Positions 10,115-18,555 of a stretch of DNA of 64,000 bases are shown piece after piece. The first letter of the stretch is position 1; every line of letters begins with the position of its first letter. Under the pieces are notes generated by a model. It did not search any database and was not told the DNA's origin. It saw only the letters and a list, made by a program, of their open reading frames with translations. The stretch spans positions 1-64,000 of the forward strand of contig DATFGQ010000089.1 in the NCBI GenBank assembly GCA_035249305.1. Direction: 5' to 3'. The DNA is from DASUNP01 sp035249305 (GTDB lineage Bacteria > Acidobacteriota > Blastocatellia > UBA7656). The position numbers and the translations under genes were made by a program.

Positions 10115-10675
10115 TCAAACGGTCATCACTTCTTTCTCTTTGTTCTCGGAGACTTCGTTTATCTTTGCGATGTGCTGGTCGGTGAGCTTCTGGACCTGAT
10201 CGAGCGCGTCCTTCTCGTTGTCTTCGGAGATCGTCTTGTCCTTAAGCATCTTCTTGAGGTGGTCGTTCGCGTCGCGGCGTACGTTGCGCACGGCCGTGCG
10301 GTGCTCCTCGGCTATCTCGTGAACGACTTTGACCATCTGGCGGCGGCGCTCTTCGGTGAGCGGCGGGATGGGCACGCGTATGAGCTTGCCGTCGTTCGAC
10401 GGGTTGAGCCCGAGCTCGCTGGCGCGTATGGCCTTCTCGATCGGGCCGAGCTGAGTGGGGTCAAACGGCTGGACCGTGAGCATGGTCGGTTCGGGCGCGT
10501 GGATCGTGGCGACCTGGTTCAAAGGCATAGGCGTGCCGTAGTACTCCACCACCACGCCGTCGAGCAGGCTGACCGTGGCGCGGCCTGTCCTGACGGTCGC
10601 CAGCTTTCTACGCGAGTCGTCGACGGCGCTGTCCATACGCCTTCGCGCGTCGTTAATGATCTCTTTGATCTCCAT
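10115..10675 (-). CDS. frr: Ribosome recycling factor
   Basis: A 186-residue protein of normal RRF length. RRF splits post-termination ribosomes together with EF-G. Family motifs include MEIKEIINDARRRMDSAV at the N-terminus, RTGRATVSLLDGVVVEYYGT, the PPLTEERRRQMVKV hinge region and DDSRRKL. The three-helix coiled-coil arms flank a small beta domain. It lies last in the leftward set rplM-rpsI-rpsB-tsf-pyrH-frr, the usual bacterial order. The 109-base gap to pyrH contains a dispersed repeat, so co-transcription with pyrH is likely but not certain. Confidence 0.97.
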   Translation of the reverse strand: MEIKEIINDARRRMDSAVDDSRRKLATVRTGRATVSLLDGVVVEYYGTPMPLNQVATIHAPEPTMLTVQPFDPTQLGPIEKAIRASELGLNPSNDGKLIRVPIPPLTEERRRQMVKVVHEIAEEHRTAVRNVRRDANDHLKKMLKDKTISEDNEKDALDQVQKLTDQHIAKINEVSENKEKEVMTV

Positions 10676-10718
10676 TCATCGACCCCTTCGGTACTCGAAT
10701 TTCAATTTTGAAATTTCC

Positions 10719-10752
10719 ATGGCGGATGATGCGCTTACGCGCACCGCGATTT
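10719..10752. repeat. Dispersed 34-bp intergenic repeat, copy 1
   Basis: A sequence starting ATGGCGGATGATGCGCTT and ending CCGCGATTT recurs at 46225-46258 with 32 of 34 bases identical. Both copies sit between genes and are flanked by AT-rich runs resembling AATTTCAA / TTGAAATT. It can fold through GCGC...GCGC. Function unknown. Confidence 0.7.
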
Positions 10753-10784
10753 TAGAATTTCGGTTCTAATACTGCAATCCCAAA

Positions 10785-11546
10785 TCAAACGGGCTGGCTC
10801 TTAGACTGCTCGCCCGGCGCTTCGGGGCGCACGACGGTCCCCACCTTTTCGCCGCTGACTACGCGCACGATGTTCCCGTGGTTGTAAAGGTTGAAGACGT
10901 GGATCGGCACCCCGCGCTCGCGGCACAGACTGATGGCCGAAGTGTCCATCACCTTAAGGTCCATCTGGATCACGTCGAGGTAGCTTATGTAATCGAACAT
11001 CGTGGCCGTCCGGTCTGTCGCGGGGTCCGCGGTGTAGACGCCTTCGACCTTCGTGCCCTTGAGTATCGCGTCGGCCTTGATCTCCAGCGCGCGCAAGGCT
11101 GCGGCCGAGTCTGTCGTAAAGTATGGGTTGCCCGTGCCTGCGGCGAAGATGACTATTCGCCCTTTTTCGAGGTGGCGGGTCGCGCGGCGCAGTATGAAGG
11201 GCTCGGCTATGCGGTTCATCTCGATGGCGCTCATGACGCGCGTGAACTTCCCCTGCTTTTCGAGCGCGTCCTGGAGCGCGAGCGCGTTGATCGTCGTAGC
11301 GAGCATGCCCATGGAATCGGCCGACGCGCGGTCCATCCCGCGGGCCGACAGCGCCACGCCGCGAAATATGTTGCCGCCGCCCACGACTATCGCGACCTCG
11401 ACGCCGAGGTTCGACACGTCCTTGATCTCGCTGGCTATGCGCGTTATCGTCGCCGGGTCGATGCCGAAGCCCTGCTCGCCCATCAAGGCTTCGCCCGAGA
11501 GCTTGAGCAGTATCCGCTTGTAGATTGCTTTAGGTTCGGCCGACAT
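10785..11546 (-). CDS. pyrH: UMP kinase
   Basis: A 253-residue member of the amino-acid-kinase fold that phosphorylates UMP to UDP for pyrimidine nucleotide synthesis. Typical segments are RILLKLSGEALMG, IVVGGGNIFRG, the RHLEKGRIVIFAAGTGNP region and KGTKVEGVYTADP. The length is slightly above the usual 240 because of a short C-terminal tail. It is leftward, between tsf and frr. A terminator at 11561-11589 separates it from tsf, so it probably also has its own promoter. Confidence 0.97.
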   Translation of the reverse strand: MSAEPKAIYKRILLKLSGEALMGEQGFGIDPATITRIASEIKDVSNLGVEVAIVVGGGNIFRGVALSARGMDRASADSMGMLATTINALALQDALEKQGKFTRVMSAIEMNRIAEPFILRRATRHLEKGRIVIFAAGTGNPYFTTDSAAALRALEIKADAILKGTKVEGVYTADPATDRTATMFDYISYLDVIQMDLKVMDTSAISLCRERGVPIHVFNLYNHGNIVRVVSGEKVGTVVRPEAPGEQSKSQPV

Positions 11547-11560
11547 AGAATTATTATCCC

Positions 11561-11589
11561 AAAAAAAAAGCCTCTCTCGCGAGAGGCTT
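11561..11589 (-). terminator. Rho-independent terminator after tsf
   Basis: Read on the minus strand, AAGCCTCTC / GAGAGGCTT forms a nine-base-pair stem with a four-base loop, followed by an uninterrupted T tract (the A run at 11561-11569 on the plus strand). It lies eight bases beyond the tsf stop, so rpsB-tsf transcription probably ends here, before pyrH. Confidence 0.85.
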
Positions 11590-11596
11590 CTTCGAT

Positions 11597-12271
11597 CTAT
11601 TGATCACCGCCGAGCAGTTTCTGGACTTCGCCCCCGAGGTCGTCGGAGCGTTTCTCAAGCCCCTCGCCCATCTTGTAGCGCGTGAAGCGGCGGATGCGAA
11701 TGTTCTCGCCGGTCTTTTGGATCATCTGGCGCACCAGGTCGGCGATCGTGATGTTCTGGTCTTTGACGAACGGCTGCTCCATCAGGCAGGCCTCCTGATA
11801 GAACTTCGAAAGACGCCCTTCGACTATCTTATCGAGCACCTGCTGAGGCTTGTTGGCGTTCTTGGAGTCCGAGCGCGCCTGCTCAAGGGCGATCTCCCGC
11901 TCCTTGTCGAGCACGTCTGAGGAGACATCCTCTTTGTTCGTGAAGCGAGGCTCGGCCGCCGTGATGTGCATCGCCAGGTCGTGCACGAAGGCGCGGAACT
12001 CTTCAGAGCGCGCCACGAAATCCGATTCGCAGTTGACCTCCAAGAGGACGCCTATCTTGCCGCCCGCATGGATGTAGGAATCGACCAGGCCCTCGGCCGC
12101 CACGCGCCCCGCCTTCTTGGTGGCGGTCGCAAGGCCGCGCTTGCGCAGAATCTCGATCGCTTTATCCTCGCTGCCTTCGGCTTCGGCGAGCGCGGACTTG
12201 CACTCCATCATCCCCGCGCCCGTCTTCTCCCTGAGCGCCTTTATTGCTGCTGGTGTTACTGGGTTTCCCAT
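11597..12271 (-). CDS. tsf: Elongation factor Ts
   Basis: A 224-residue nucleotide exchange factor for EF-Tu. The N-terminal UBA-like domain contains the signature IKALREKTGAGMMECKSAL and the EF-Tu contact region reads EGLVDSYIHAGGKIGVLLEV. It then has VNCESDFVARSEEF and a single C-terminal core subdomain with QPFVKDQNITIADLV. The length matches the short EF-Ts type found in many bacteria, against about 280 in E. coli. It sits 31 bases downstream of rpsB, the usual pairing, and is followed by a strong terminator. Confidence 0.97.
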   Translation of the reverse strand: MGNPVTPAAIKALREKTGAGMMECKSALAEAEGSEDKAIEILRKRGLATATKKAGRVAAEGLVDSYIHAGGKIGVLLEVNCESDFVARSEEFRAFVHDLAMHITAAEPRFTNKEDVSSDVLDKEREIALEQARSDSKNANKPQQVLDKIVEGRLSKFYQEACLMEQPFVKDQNITIADLVRQMIQKTGENIRIRRFTRYKMGEGLEKRSDDLGGEVQKLLGGDQ

Positions 12272-12302
12272 TGATACTCGCTTCTCTCCTTCGATTTCAC
12301 TC

Positions 12303-13478
12303 TCAAGCTTCTACTTTATCGACGGCCTTGTCGCCAGGATGCGCGACAGCGCCCGGCTCGCGGTCGGGCCTCTCCTCGCCCGTCTCGCGCGCGAACGCGC
12401 CGGGGACGTGGCGCTCGCTGGGGACCGTCTCGGCGGGAACGGACTCCTGCTCGGCGTCCGTAGTTTCGTGGTGCCCGCGATGGCCCGGCTGCGACATCTG
12501 AACGTCGTTCTGCGTCACCTGAGCCGCCGCCTCCGCGCCCGAAGGCGCCGCGGCGCCCGTCTCAGGGACGGTGACGGCCAGCGGGTCCGGTATAGGCGGA
12601 GCGCCCTGCGGCACATAAGTAGTCCTGCCTCCGCGACCGCCGCCGCGGCCCGAGCGGTTGCGACCGCCTCGGTCGCGACGATCACCACGATCACCACGGT
12701 CACGCTCGCCGCGCGGCGCTTCGCCGGGCGTGGCGGACGCGGCCGCGGCTTCCGCGGTCTCGGCCCCTTCGCCCATGTCGGCAGCGCCCTCTTTGAGCAT
12801 CTGCTGGCCCTCGATGATGGCGTCGGCCATCTTCGCGGCGAACAGCCGGACGGCGCGCAGCGCGTCGTCGTTGCCGGGCACGATGTAATCGATGCCGTCG
12901 GGGTTGCAGTTAGTGTCGACTATCGCGACTATCGGGATGCCGAGCTTGTTAGCCTCGTGGACGGCGATCTCCTCTTTGTTCGAGTCGATGATGAAGATGA
13001 CGTCGGGCAGCACGCGCATGTCGCGGATGCCCGCGAGGTTCTTTTCAAGCGCGGCGTGCTCGCGTTCGAGCTTGAGCCGCTCTTTCTTAGTCAGCGCTTC
13101 GAATCGTCCATCCGTCCGCATCGCCTCGATGTCTTTCATGCGCTGGATGGACTTCTGGACCGTCTGGAAGTTAGTCAGCAGCCCGCCGAGCCACCGCTGG
13201 TTGATGTAATACTGGTTGCATCGCGTCGCTTCCTCTTCGACGGCGTCCTGCGCCTGGCGCTTCGTGCCCACGAACAGGAAGCTCTTGTTTTCAATGGCCT
13301 GCTGTGTGACGAACTTGACGGCCTCTTTGAAAAGCCGCTGCGTCTTCTGAAGGTCAATGATGTAAATGCCGTTGCGCTCGCCGAAGATGTACTCTTTCAT
13401 CTTCGGATTCCACCGCCTGACCTGGTGCCCGAAATGGACGCCGGCTTCAAGCAGCTCTTTCATCGTTACCGTAGCCAA
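12303..13478 (-). CDS. rpsB: Ribosomal protein S2 with long RGG-type C-terminal extension
   Basis: A 391-residue protein; S2 is usually about 230-260. Residues 1-228 are a complete S2 (MKELLEAGVHFGHQVRRWNP, GTKRQAQDAVEEEA, YINQRWLGGLLTNF, IPIVAIVDTNCNP). S2 is needed for S1 binding on the small subunit. Residues 229-391 form a disordered extension: an Ala/Glu-rich part, then an Arg/Asp/Gly block at about 256-285 (GERDRGDRGDRRDRGGRNR), then Pro/Glu/His-rich sequence. RGG-like blocks commonly bind RNA, so the tail may contact rRNA or mRNA. It lies next to tsf as usual. The start is preceded by AGGAGG. Confidence 0.96.
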   Translation of the reverse strand: MATVTMKELLEAGVHFGHQVRRWNPKMKEYIFGERNGIYIIDLQKTQRLFKEAVKFVTQQAIENKSFLFVGTKRQAQDAVEEEATRCNQYYINQRWLGGLLTNFQTVQKSIQRMKDIEAMRTDGRFEALTKKERLKLEREHAALEKNLAGIRDMRVLPDVIFIIDSNKEEIAVHEANKLGIPIVAIVDTNCNPDGIDYIVPGNDDALRAVRLFAAKMADAIIEGQQMLKEGAADMGEGAETAEAAAASATPGEAPRGERDRGDRGDRRDRGGRNRSGRGGGRGGRTTYVPQGAPPIPDPLAVTVPETGAAAPSGAEAAAQVTQNDVQMSQPGHRGHHETTDAEQESVPAETVPSERHVPGAFARETGEERPDREPGAVAHPGDKAVDKVEA

Positions 13479-13577
13479 TCGATCCTCCTAAAGTTGAATT
13501 GGTTTATGTACTCACCGCCCGGCGTCCCAATTGATCCTGCTTGCTGGAACAACCAATCGCGAGGACGGCAATGGATT

Positions 13578-13650
13578 AGTGCTGAGTGCTGAGTCCTGAG
13601 TGCTGAGTTAAAGTCAATTACTCAGGACTCAGGACTCAGCACTCAGGACT
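13578..13650. repeat. Heptamer-period hairpin between rpsI and rpsB
   Basis: The 31-base left arm (13578-13608) consists of tandem CTGAGTG/CTGAGTC heptamers. The right arm (13620-13650) is its inverted copy with two mismatches, and the loop is 11 bases. A closely related hairpin occurs at 45068-45140. It lies two bases beyond the rpsI stop on the minus strand, so it may terminate or attenuate rplM-rpsI transcription before rpsB. Confidence 0.85.
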
Positions 13651-13652
13651 GA

Positions 13653-14048
13653 TTAGCGTTTCGAGAACTGGAAGCGCTTGCGCGCGCCCTTCTGGCCGTA
13701 CTTCTTCCGCTCTTTGGCTCGCGGGTCGCGAGTGACGAAACCGGCCTTCTTCAATCGAGGGCGAAATTCTGGATTCAAATCTATAAGCGCACGCGTGATG
13801 CCGTGGCGCACCGCCCCGGCCTGGCCCGCCGGCCCGCCGCCGTCGACGTTTACCAGTATGTCGAGCTTGCCGACCGAGTCGGTCAGGTGCAGCGGCTGGC
13901 GTATGACCATGCGGTGCGTCTCATTCTGGAAATAGTCTTCGAACTTGCGCTTGTTAACCGTTATCTCTCCGGTGCCGGGCTTGAGGAATACTCTCGCCGT
14001 CGCGCTCTTGCGACGCCCCGTGCCGTAATTTTGAATCGTCTCTGCCAC
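13653..14048 (-). CDS. rpsI: Ribosomal protein S9
   Basis: A 131-residue small-subunit protein of normal length. Signatures are YGTGRRKSATARVFLKPGTG at the N-terminus, GGGPAGQAGAVRHGITRAL in the middle, and the conserved basic tail KYGQKGARKRFQFSKR, which reaches the P-site tRNA. It follows rplM by 28 bases on the same strand, the near-universal L13-S9 operon. The stop is followed immediately by a heptamer-type hairpin. Confidence 0.97.
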   Translation of the reverse strand: MAETIQNYGTGRRKSATARVFLKPGTGEITVNKRKFEDYFQNETHRMVIRQPLHLTDSVGKLDILVNVDGGGPAGQAGAVRHGITRALIDLNPEFRPRLKKAGFVTRDPRAKERKKYGQKGARKRFQFSKR

Positions 14049-14076
14049 TATCGCTCTCCTTACAAATCAGTCGAAA

Positions 14077-14511
14077 CTAAATTTCAAGTGCTTCAGGCTG
14101 CTGCGCCTTATGCGGGTGGTTTGTGCCGGCGTAGACCTTGAGCTTTTTGCCCATCTTGCGCCCCATCTTTGTCTTCGGCAACATCCCGCGGATGGCCGAC
14201 TCCAGTATGCGCTCGGGGTGCTTCTGCAACTGCTTCTGCGCCGTGACCTCGCGCAGCCCGCCGGGGTAACCCGTGTGGCGATAATAAACCTTGTCCTGCC
14301 ACTTGTTTCCGGTGAAGACCACTTTCTCGGCGTTGATGACGACTACGTGATCGCCCACGTCGATGAAGGGCGTATAGCTAGGCTTGTTCTTCCCCATCAA
14401 AACGCGCGCCGCTTCGGTCGCGAGGCGACCGACCGTCTTGCCGTCGGCGTCGATCAGATACCACTTGCGGTCTTGCTCCAGGTTCTTCCCGCTGGGAATA
14501 TATGTCTGCAT
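14077..14511 (-). CDS. rplM: Ribosomal protein L13
   Basis: A 144-residue large-subunit protein. I chose the ATG at 14511 (MQTYIPSGKNLEQDRKWYLI) rather than one 39 bases upstream, because L13 normally begins MKTY/MQTY about ten residues before the KWY motif. Signatures include DADGKTVGRLATEAARVLMG, YTPFIDVGDHVVVINAEKV and AIRGMLPKTKMGRKM. It heads the leftward ribosomal set. The divergent sugar-kinase gene starts 82 bases away, so both promoters must be compact. Confidence 0.96.
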   Translation of the reverse strand: MQTYIPSGKNLEQDRKWYLIDADGKTVGRLATEAARVLMGKNKPSYTPFIDVGDHVVVINAEKVVFTGNKWQDKVYYRHTGYPGGLREVTAQKQLQKHPERILESAIRGMLPKTKMGRKMGKKLKVYAGTNHPHKAQQPEALEI

Positions 14512-14593
14512 GATACGAATCTCCATTTTTTGCGTAAAGAAGACGAACAAAAAGAATACGAAATGGGATATTCATTGTCAAGCCGGATAGATT

Positions 14594-16102
14594 ATGGCTC
14601 ACATATCGATAGATCAGGCAGTCAGCCCGCTCGTGGCCGCGCTGGACGTGGGCACCTCTTCGGCGCGCGTAACTCTGTTTGATGCGCGCGGCCGAAGCGT
14701 CGAGGGAGTCGAGGCGCGAGTGGTCTATAAAATGAAGGCCGAAGCGGGCGCGGTCGAGATAGACGCGGACCGCCTTGTGCGAATCATCTGCCGCAGCCTG
14801 GACCTTGCCAACTCACAGATCGAAACTCTCGGGGTCGAGATCGCCGCCGTCGCCATCACTACTTTCTGGCACGGCCTGCTGGGCGTAAACGGCGTGACTC
14901 AGGCCGTGACTCCGCTCTATAGCTGGAACGACACGCGCGCGACGGCCGAAGCCGACCGGTTGCGCGCCGAGATCGATGAAGACGAGTTGCACCGGCGGAC
15001 GGGGTGCCGCTTGCACCCGAGCTACTGGCCGGCAAAGCTCGCCTGGCTGCGCGCCCACGCACCCGAAGCTTTCAAACAATCGAAGCGGTGGATGTCGATC
15101 GGCGAATACTTCTACTTGAAGCTGTTCCAGCGAGCGGTCGTGAGCGTTTCGATGGCTTCGGCCACGGGACTGTTCAACCAGAACGAATGTTTTTGGGACC
15201 GCGAGATAATCTCTTATCTGGGGATCGATTCGGACCAGTTGTCTCCGCTTGCCGAAAGAGGCGAGAGCATCGGCGGGCTTCAAAGCGCCTACGCGCGTCG
15301 CTGGCCGGCGCTGGCTCATTCGAGATGGTTCCCTGCCCTCGGCGACGGCGCTTCGGATAATATCGGCGCGGGGGCCGTCACGCGAGATCGCGCCGCGCTG
15401 ATGATAGGCACGTCGGGCGCGCTGCGCAGTCTGTGGAAAGCCGCGAGCGCCCGCGTGCCGCAAGGGTTATGGTGTTACCGCGCTGACCGCGCGCGCTTCT
15501 TGATGGGCGGGGCGCTGTCGAACGGCGGCGACCTGTTCGAGTGGATGATGAAGCGGCTGCGACTGCCGGCAGTCGAAAAGACCGAAGCCGCTCTGGCCGC
15601 GATGGAGCCGGACTCGCACGGCCTTACGGTCTTGCCGTTTTTGTCAGGCGAGCGCTCGACAAACTGGAGGGCAGACGCGCGGGCCGCGATAACGGGGATG
15701 AGACTCGACACGACGCCGCTCGATATGCTCCGCGCCGGCATGGAGTCGGTCGCGTATCGATTCAAGGCCATCTACGATCTGCTGGCCGGCGAGCTGTCGG
15801 AGCCGCGAGAAATTATCGGATCGGGCCGCGCGATGTTGCGCTCATCGGCCTGGGTGCAGATAATAACGGACGTGATCGGCAGACCAATTCTCGTTACGGC
15901 CGAGCCCGAGTCCGCAAGCCGCGGGGCGGCGCTCGCGGCGCTCGAACAACTCGGCGCGCTTCCCCTCATAGAAGAAGCAGAAGGTCTCACAGGCACACTT
16001 TATTTGCCCGACGCCCGACGCCACGCGCGATACGCGATGGCGCGCGAGCGTCACAATCTGATTTACGAAAAGTTGATCGGAAGGAGAACCCATGAGCACT
16101 AA
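14594..16102 (+). CDS. FGGY-family carbohydrate kinase (gluconate kinase-like)
   Basis: A 502-residue ATP-dependent sugar kinase of normal FGGY length. It has the N-terminal phosphate loop VAALDVGTSSARVTLFDARG, the substrate loop FWHGLLGVN and SWNDTRATAEAD, and the C-terminal ATP site (GALSNGGDLFEWM, IIGSGRAMLRSSAWVQIITD, SRGAALAALEQLG). The sequence style is closest to gluconokinase/xylulokinase relatives. The gene overlaps the transaldolase gene by 11 bases, suggesting feeding of a sugar acid or pentulose into the pentose phosphate pathway. The exact substrate cannot be fixed from sequence. Confidence 0.85.
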   Translation: MAHISIDQAVSPLVAALDVGTSSARVTLFDARGRSVEGVEARVVYKMKAEAGAVEIDADRLVRIICRSLDLANSQIETLGVEIAAVAITTFWHGLLGVNGVTQAVTPLYSWNDTRATAEADRLRAEIDEDELHRRTGCRLHPSYWPAKLAWLRAHAPEAFKQSKRWMSIGEYFYLKLFQRAVVSVSMASATGLFNQNECFWDREIISYLGIDSDQLSPLAERGESIGGLQSAYARRWPALAHSRWFPALGDGASDNIGAGAVTRDRAALMIGTSGALRSLWKAASARVPQGLWCYRADRARFLMGGALSNGGDLFEWMMKRLRLPAVEKTEAALAAMEPDSHGLTVLPFLSGERSTNWRADARAAITGMRLDTTPLDMLRAGMESVAYRFKAIYDLLAGELSEPREIIGSGRAMLRSSAWVQIITDVIGRPILVTAEPESASRGAALAALEQLGALPLIEEAEGLTGTLYLPDARRHARYAMARERHNLIYEKLIGRRTHEH

Positions 16103-17255
16103 TCCACTCGTTGAGCTTGCACGACTCGGCCAGTCCGTCTGGTATGACAACATCGAAAGAAAGCTCATACAGTCGGGCGAGCTTCGCCGCCTGATAGAAG
16201 AAGACGAGCTGCGCGGCGTTACCTCGAACCCCGCGATCTTTGAGAAGGCGATAAGCGGCTCGGACCTTTACAAAGATCAGCTCAAGGAGCTTGCCGAGCA
16301 GGGCAAGACGGCCGTCGAGATATACGAAGCTCTGGCCATAAGCGACATACAGTCGGCGGCCGACGTGTTGCGGGCGGTCTACGATAAGACGGGAGGGGCG
16401 GACGGGTTCGTGAGCCTCGAATGCTCGCCGCTTCTCGCGCACGACACGGCCGGCACAATCGATGAGGCCAGGAGGTTGTGGCGGGCCGTCGACCGGCCGA
16501 ACGTCATGATAAAGATCCCCGGCACGGCCGAGGGCATGCCCGCGATCGAAGAGTGCATCTACGAAGGGATAAACATAAACATCACGCTTCTCTTTTCGCT
16601 CGAAAGCTACGAACAGACTATGCAAGCTTATATTCGCGGCCTTGAGCGGCGGGCCGCGGAAGGCAAGCCGGTCGACAGTGTGTCTTCGGTCGCGAGCTTC
16701 TTTGTGAGCCGCATAGACACGGCCGTCGACCGCCAGCTCGAACAGAAGATCGGCGAGAGCAGTTCGGACGAGGAGCGCTCGCGCCTCGGCGCGCTTCTAG
16801 GGCGCGCTGCTATAGCCAACGCAAAGATGGCCTATCAGAAATTCAAAGAGGTCTTTCACGGCGAGCCGTTCGCCGAGCTTCGCCGCGCGGGCGCGCAGGC
16901 GCAGCGGCCGCTCTGGGCGTCCACGTCGACGAAGAACCCGGCTTACCGTGACGTTTATTACGTCGAGACTCTCATCGCGCCCGAGACGGTCAACACGCTC
17001 CCGCCCCAGACGCTCGTGGCGTTCCGCGATCATGGCCAGGCGCGCATTACTATCGAAGACGATCTGGAAGTCGAGCGCGCGCGGCTTGCGGAGCTTGAAG
17101 CCGCTGGCGTCAGCCTCGATCAAGTCACCGCTCAAGTGCTGTCGGACGGCGTCAGGCTCTTCATCGAGCCGTTTGAAAAACTGATCGCGTCGATAGAATC
17201 ACAGCGGGCCGAGATCGTAGGCCGCAGTCGAGCAAACGAATCGGCGGCCGATTAA
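16092..17255 (+). CDS. tal: Transaldolase
   Basis: A 387-residue pentose-phosphate-pathway enzyme moving a dihydroxyacetone unit between sugar phosphates. It belongs to the longer bacterial type (about 360-390 residues): NPLVELARLGQSVWYDNIER, the GVTSNPAIFEKAISGS loop, FVSLECSPLLAHDT, and the Schiff-base Lys in VMIKIPGTAEGMPAIEECI. RPLWASTSTKNPAYRDVYYV and FIEPFEKLI complete the barrel. It overlaps the upstream kinase gene by 11 bases, so the two are probably co-translated. Confidence 0.95.
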   Translation: MSTNPLVELARLGQSVWYDNIERKLIQSGELRRLIEEDELRGVTSNPAIFEKAISGSDLYKDQLKELAEQGKTAVEIYEALAISDIQSAADVLRAVYDKTGGADGFVSLECSPLLAHDTAGTIDEARRLWRAVDRPNVMIKIPGTAEGMPAIEECIYEGININITLLFSLESYEQTMQAYIRGLERRAAEGKPVDSVSSVASFFVSRIDTAVDRQLEQKIGESSSDEERSRLGALLGRAAIANAKMAYQKFKEVFHGEPFAELRRAGAQAQRPLWASTSTKNPAYRDVYYVETLIAPETVNTLPPQTLVAFRDHGQARITIEDDLEVERARLAELEAAGVSLDQVTAQVLSDGVRLFIEPFEKLIASIESQRAEIVGRSRANESAAD

Positions 17256-17271
17256 GCGAGACAGGAGTGCG

Positions 17272-17808
17272 ATGCCAGAGTTTTCAAGAACGATCAAGGT
17301 CGATATGGACTGGGTGGACGGCCGTAGCTTTGAGATTCGCGGCGCGCTCGACGACAACGTTCACTCGGTCGCGGCGCGGCTCGTCGTGAGCTTCCCCGAT
17401 TACGTCATACGCGAAGCGGCGGGCGAGATCACGCGCATGCCTTACCCAGGCTTTTGCCAGGGCGGGTACGGCGCGATAGCCAAGCTCGTAGGCGAACGCA
17501 TCGGGCGCGGCTTCCGCCGGCGCGCGGGCGAGATCTTAGGCGGGGCCGAAAGCTGCAACCACCTGCACACGCTCGTAAGCGACATGGCGGCGTGCGCATT
17601 TCAGATGAATTACATGTCGGCCAAGCGCAGGCCCGAGGCCGCCGAAGCCATCCGTCAAACCTCCGACGACCCCGCGCGCCGTAGAGAGATGGTGCTCGGG
17701 TGGATGCCCCAGTTGCGTAACTCCTGCTTCGTCTTCAGCGACGCGAGCGACGAGCTGTTCCAACTGGCCAGAAGCGAGAAGAAAGAGGAACCCGCAAACA
17801 GGGATTGA
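17272..17808 (+). CDS. DUF2889 family protein
   Basis: A 178-residue protein. The order of conserved blocks matches DUF2889: an N-terminal beta-rich half (SRTIKVDMDWVDGRSFEIRG), GRGFRRRAGEILGGAESCNH, then HTLVSDMAACAFQMNYM. The Cys-His cluster suggests a metal or active site, but the family has no established function that I know of. It follows tal by 16 bases and precedes a MaoC gene by 12 bases, so all four genes look like one transcription unit. Confidence 0.75.
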   Translation: MPEFSRTIKVDMDWVDGRSFEIRGALDDNVHSVAARLVVSFPDYVIREAAGEITRMPYPGFCQGGYGAIAKLVGERIGRGFRRRAGEILGGAESCNHLHTLVSDMAACAFQMNYMSAKRRPEAAEAIRQTSDDPARRREMVLGWMPQLRNSCFVFSDASDELFQLARSEKKEEPANRD

Positions 17809-17820
17809 GGAGAGCGTTTA

Positions 17821-18261
17821 ATGGGAAAGCACTTCGAGGATTTTGAGATCGGCGAGGAGGCCGTGACGGCCGGCCGCACGATAACCGAGACTGACATAGT
17901 AAACTTCGCGGGGCTGACGGGCGACTGGAACGAGATTCACACGAACAAGGAGCTGGCCGAGCAGAGCTTCTTCCGTCAGCGAATCGCGCACGGCGCGCTG
18001 GTCTTCTCTGTGGCCACGGGGCTGTCGGTGCGCCTCGGGCAGACGGCGGACACCGTGATCGCCTTTTATGGGCTCGACCGGCTCCGGTTTGTGAAACCCA
18101 CCTTCATCGGAGACACGATCCGCGTGCGCCAGAAGGTAGAAAGCAAAAGCGAACGCGACGACAGAAGCGGCATCGTCACGATACTGAACGAAGTCGTCAA
18201 CCAGCGCGAAGAGGTCGTCGTCAGCTACACGGCCAAAGTGCTCCTTAAGCGGCGCTCCTGA
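17821..18261 (+). CDS. MaoC-like hotdog-fold dehydratase
   Basis: A 146-residue single hotdog domain resembling R-specific enoyl-CoA hydratases. The catalytic dyad region reads GDWNEIHTNKELAEQ, followed by RIAHGALVFSVATGL, with Asp/Asn and His in the expected hydratase-2 arrangement. FVKPTFIGDTIRV is the usual third block. It would hydrate trans-2-enoyl-CoA, but the partner genes (DUF2889, tal, sugar kinase) give no clear pathway. A weak GC-rich hairpin at 18262-18282 follows the stop. Confidence 0.88.
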   Translation: MGKHFEDFEIGEEAVTAGRTITETDIVNFAGLTGDWNEIHTNKELAEQSFFRQRIAHGALVFSVATGLSVRLGQTADTVIAFYGLDRLRFVKPTFIGDTIRVRQKVESKSERDDRSGIVTILNEVVNQREEVVVSYTAKVLLKRRS

Positions 18262-18555
18262 GCCGGCCCCGGCCCGGCCGGCCTTTCATGGCCCGGTTAA
18301 ATCTCTGAAAACTTTTCAAGCGAGGCGAGCAAGATCGTCTACTCTGCTTGACTTGGATGTTCACCAAGCATAAAATCGCCGGACCTGGCTCCTGTAAGCA
18401 GCAGTACAGTGGCCTTCCGCATTGTCGGTGATATTAAATACCGCGATTCGGAAGATGGAAGCTCTTGCTCAAGGAATGAATCTTGCGCAGGTTAAGATGA
18501 ATTTTCGCGCCGGCGGCGGTCGAGCCGGCGTCATAGACTACAAGGAGAGATCAAC

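Noticed and set aside
12117..13592. Open frame of 491 codons on the plus strand
   Set aside because: It lies antisense to rpsB and tsf, which are certain genes.
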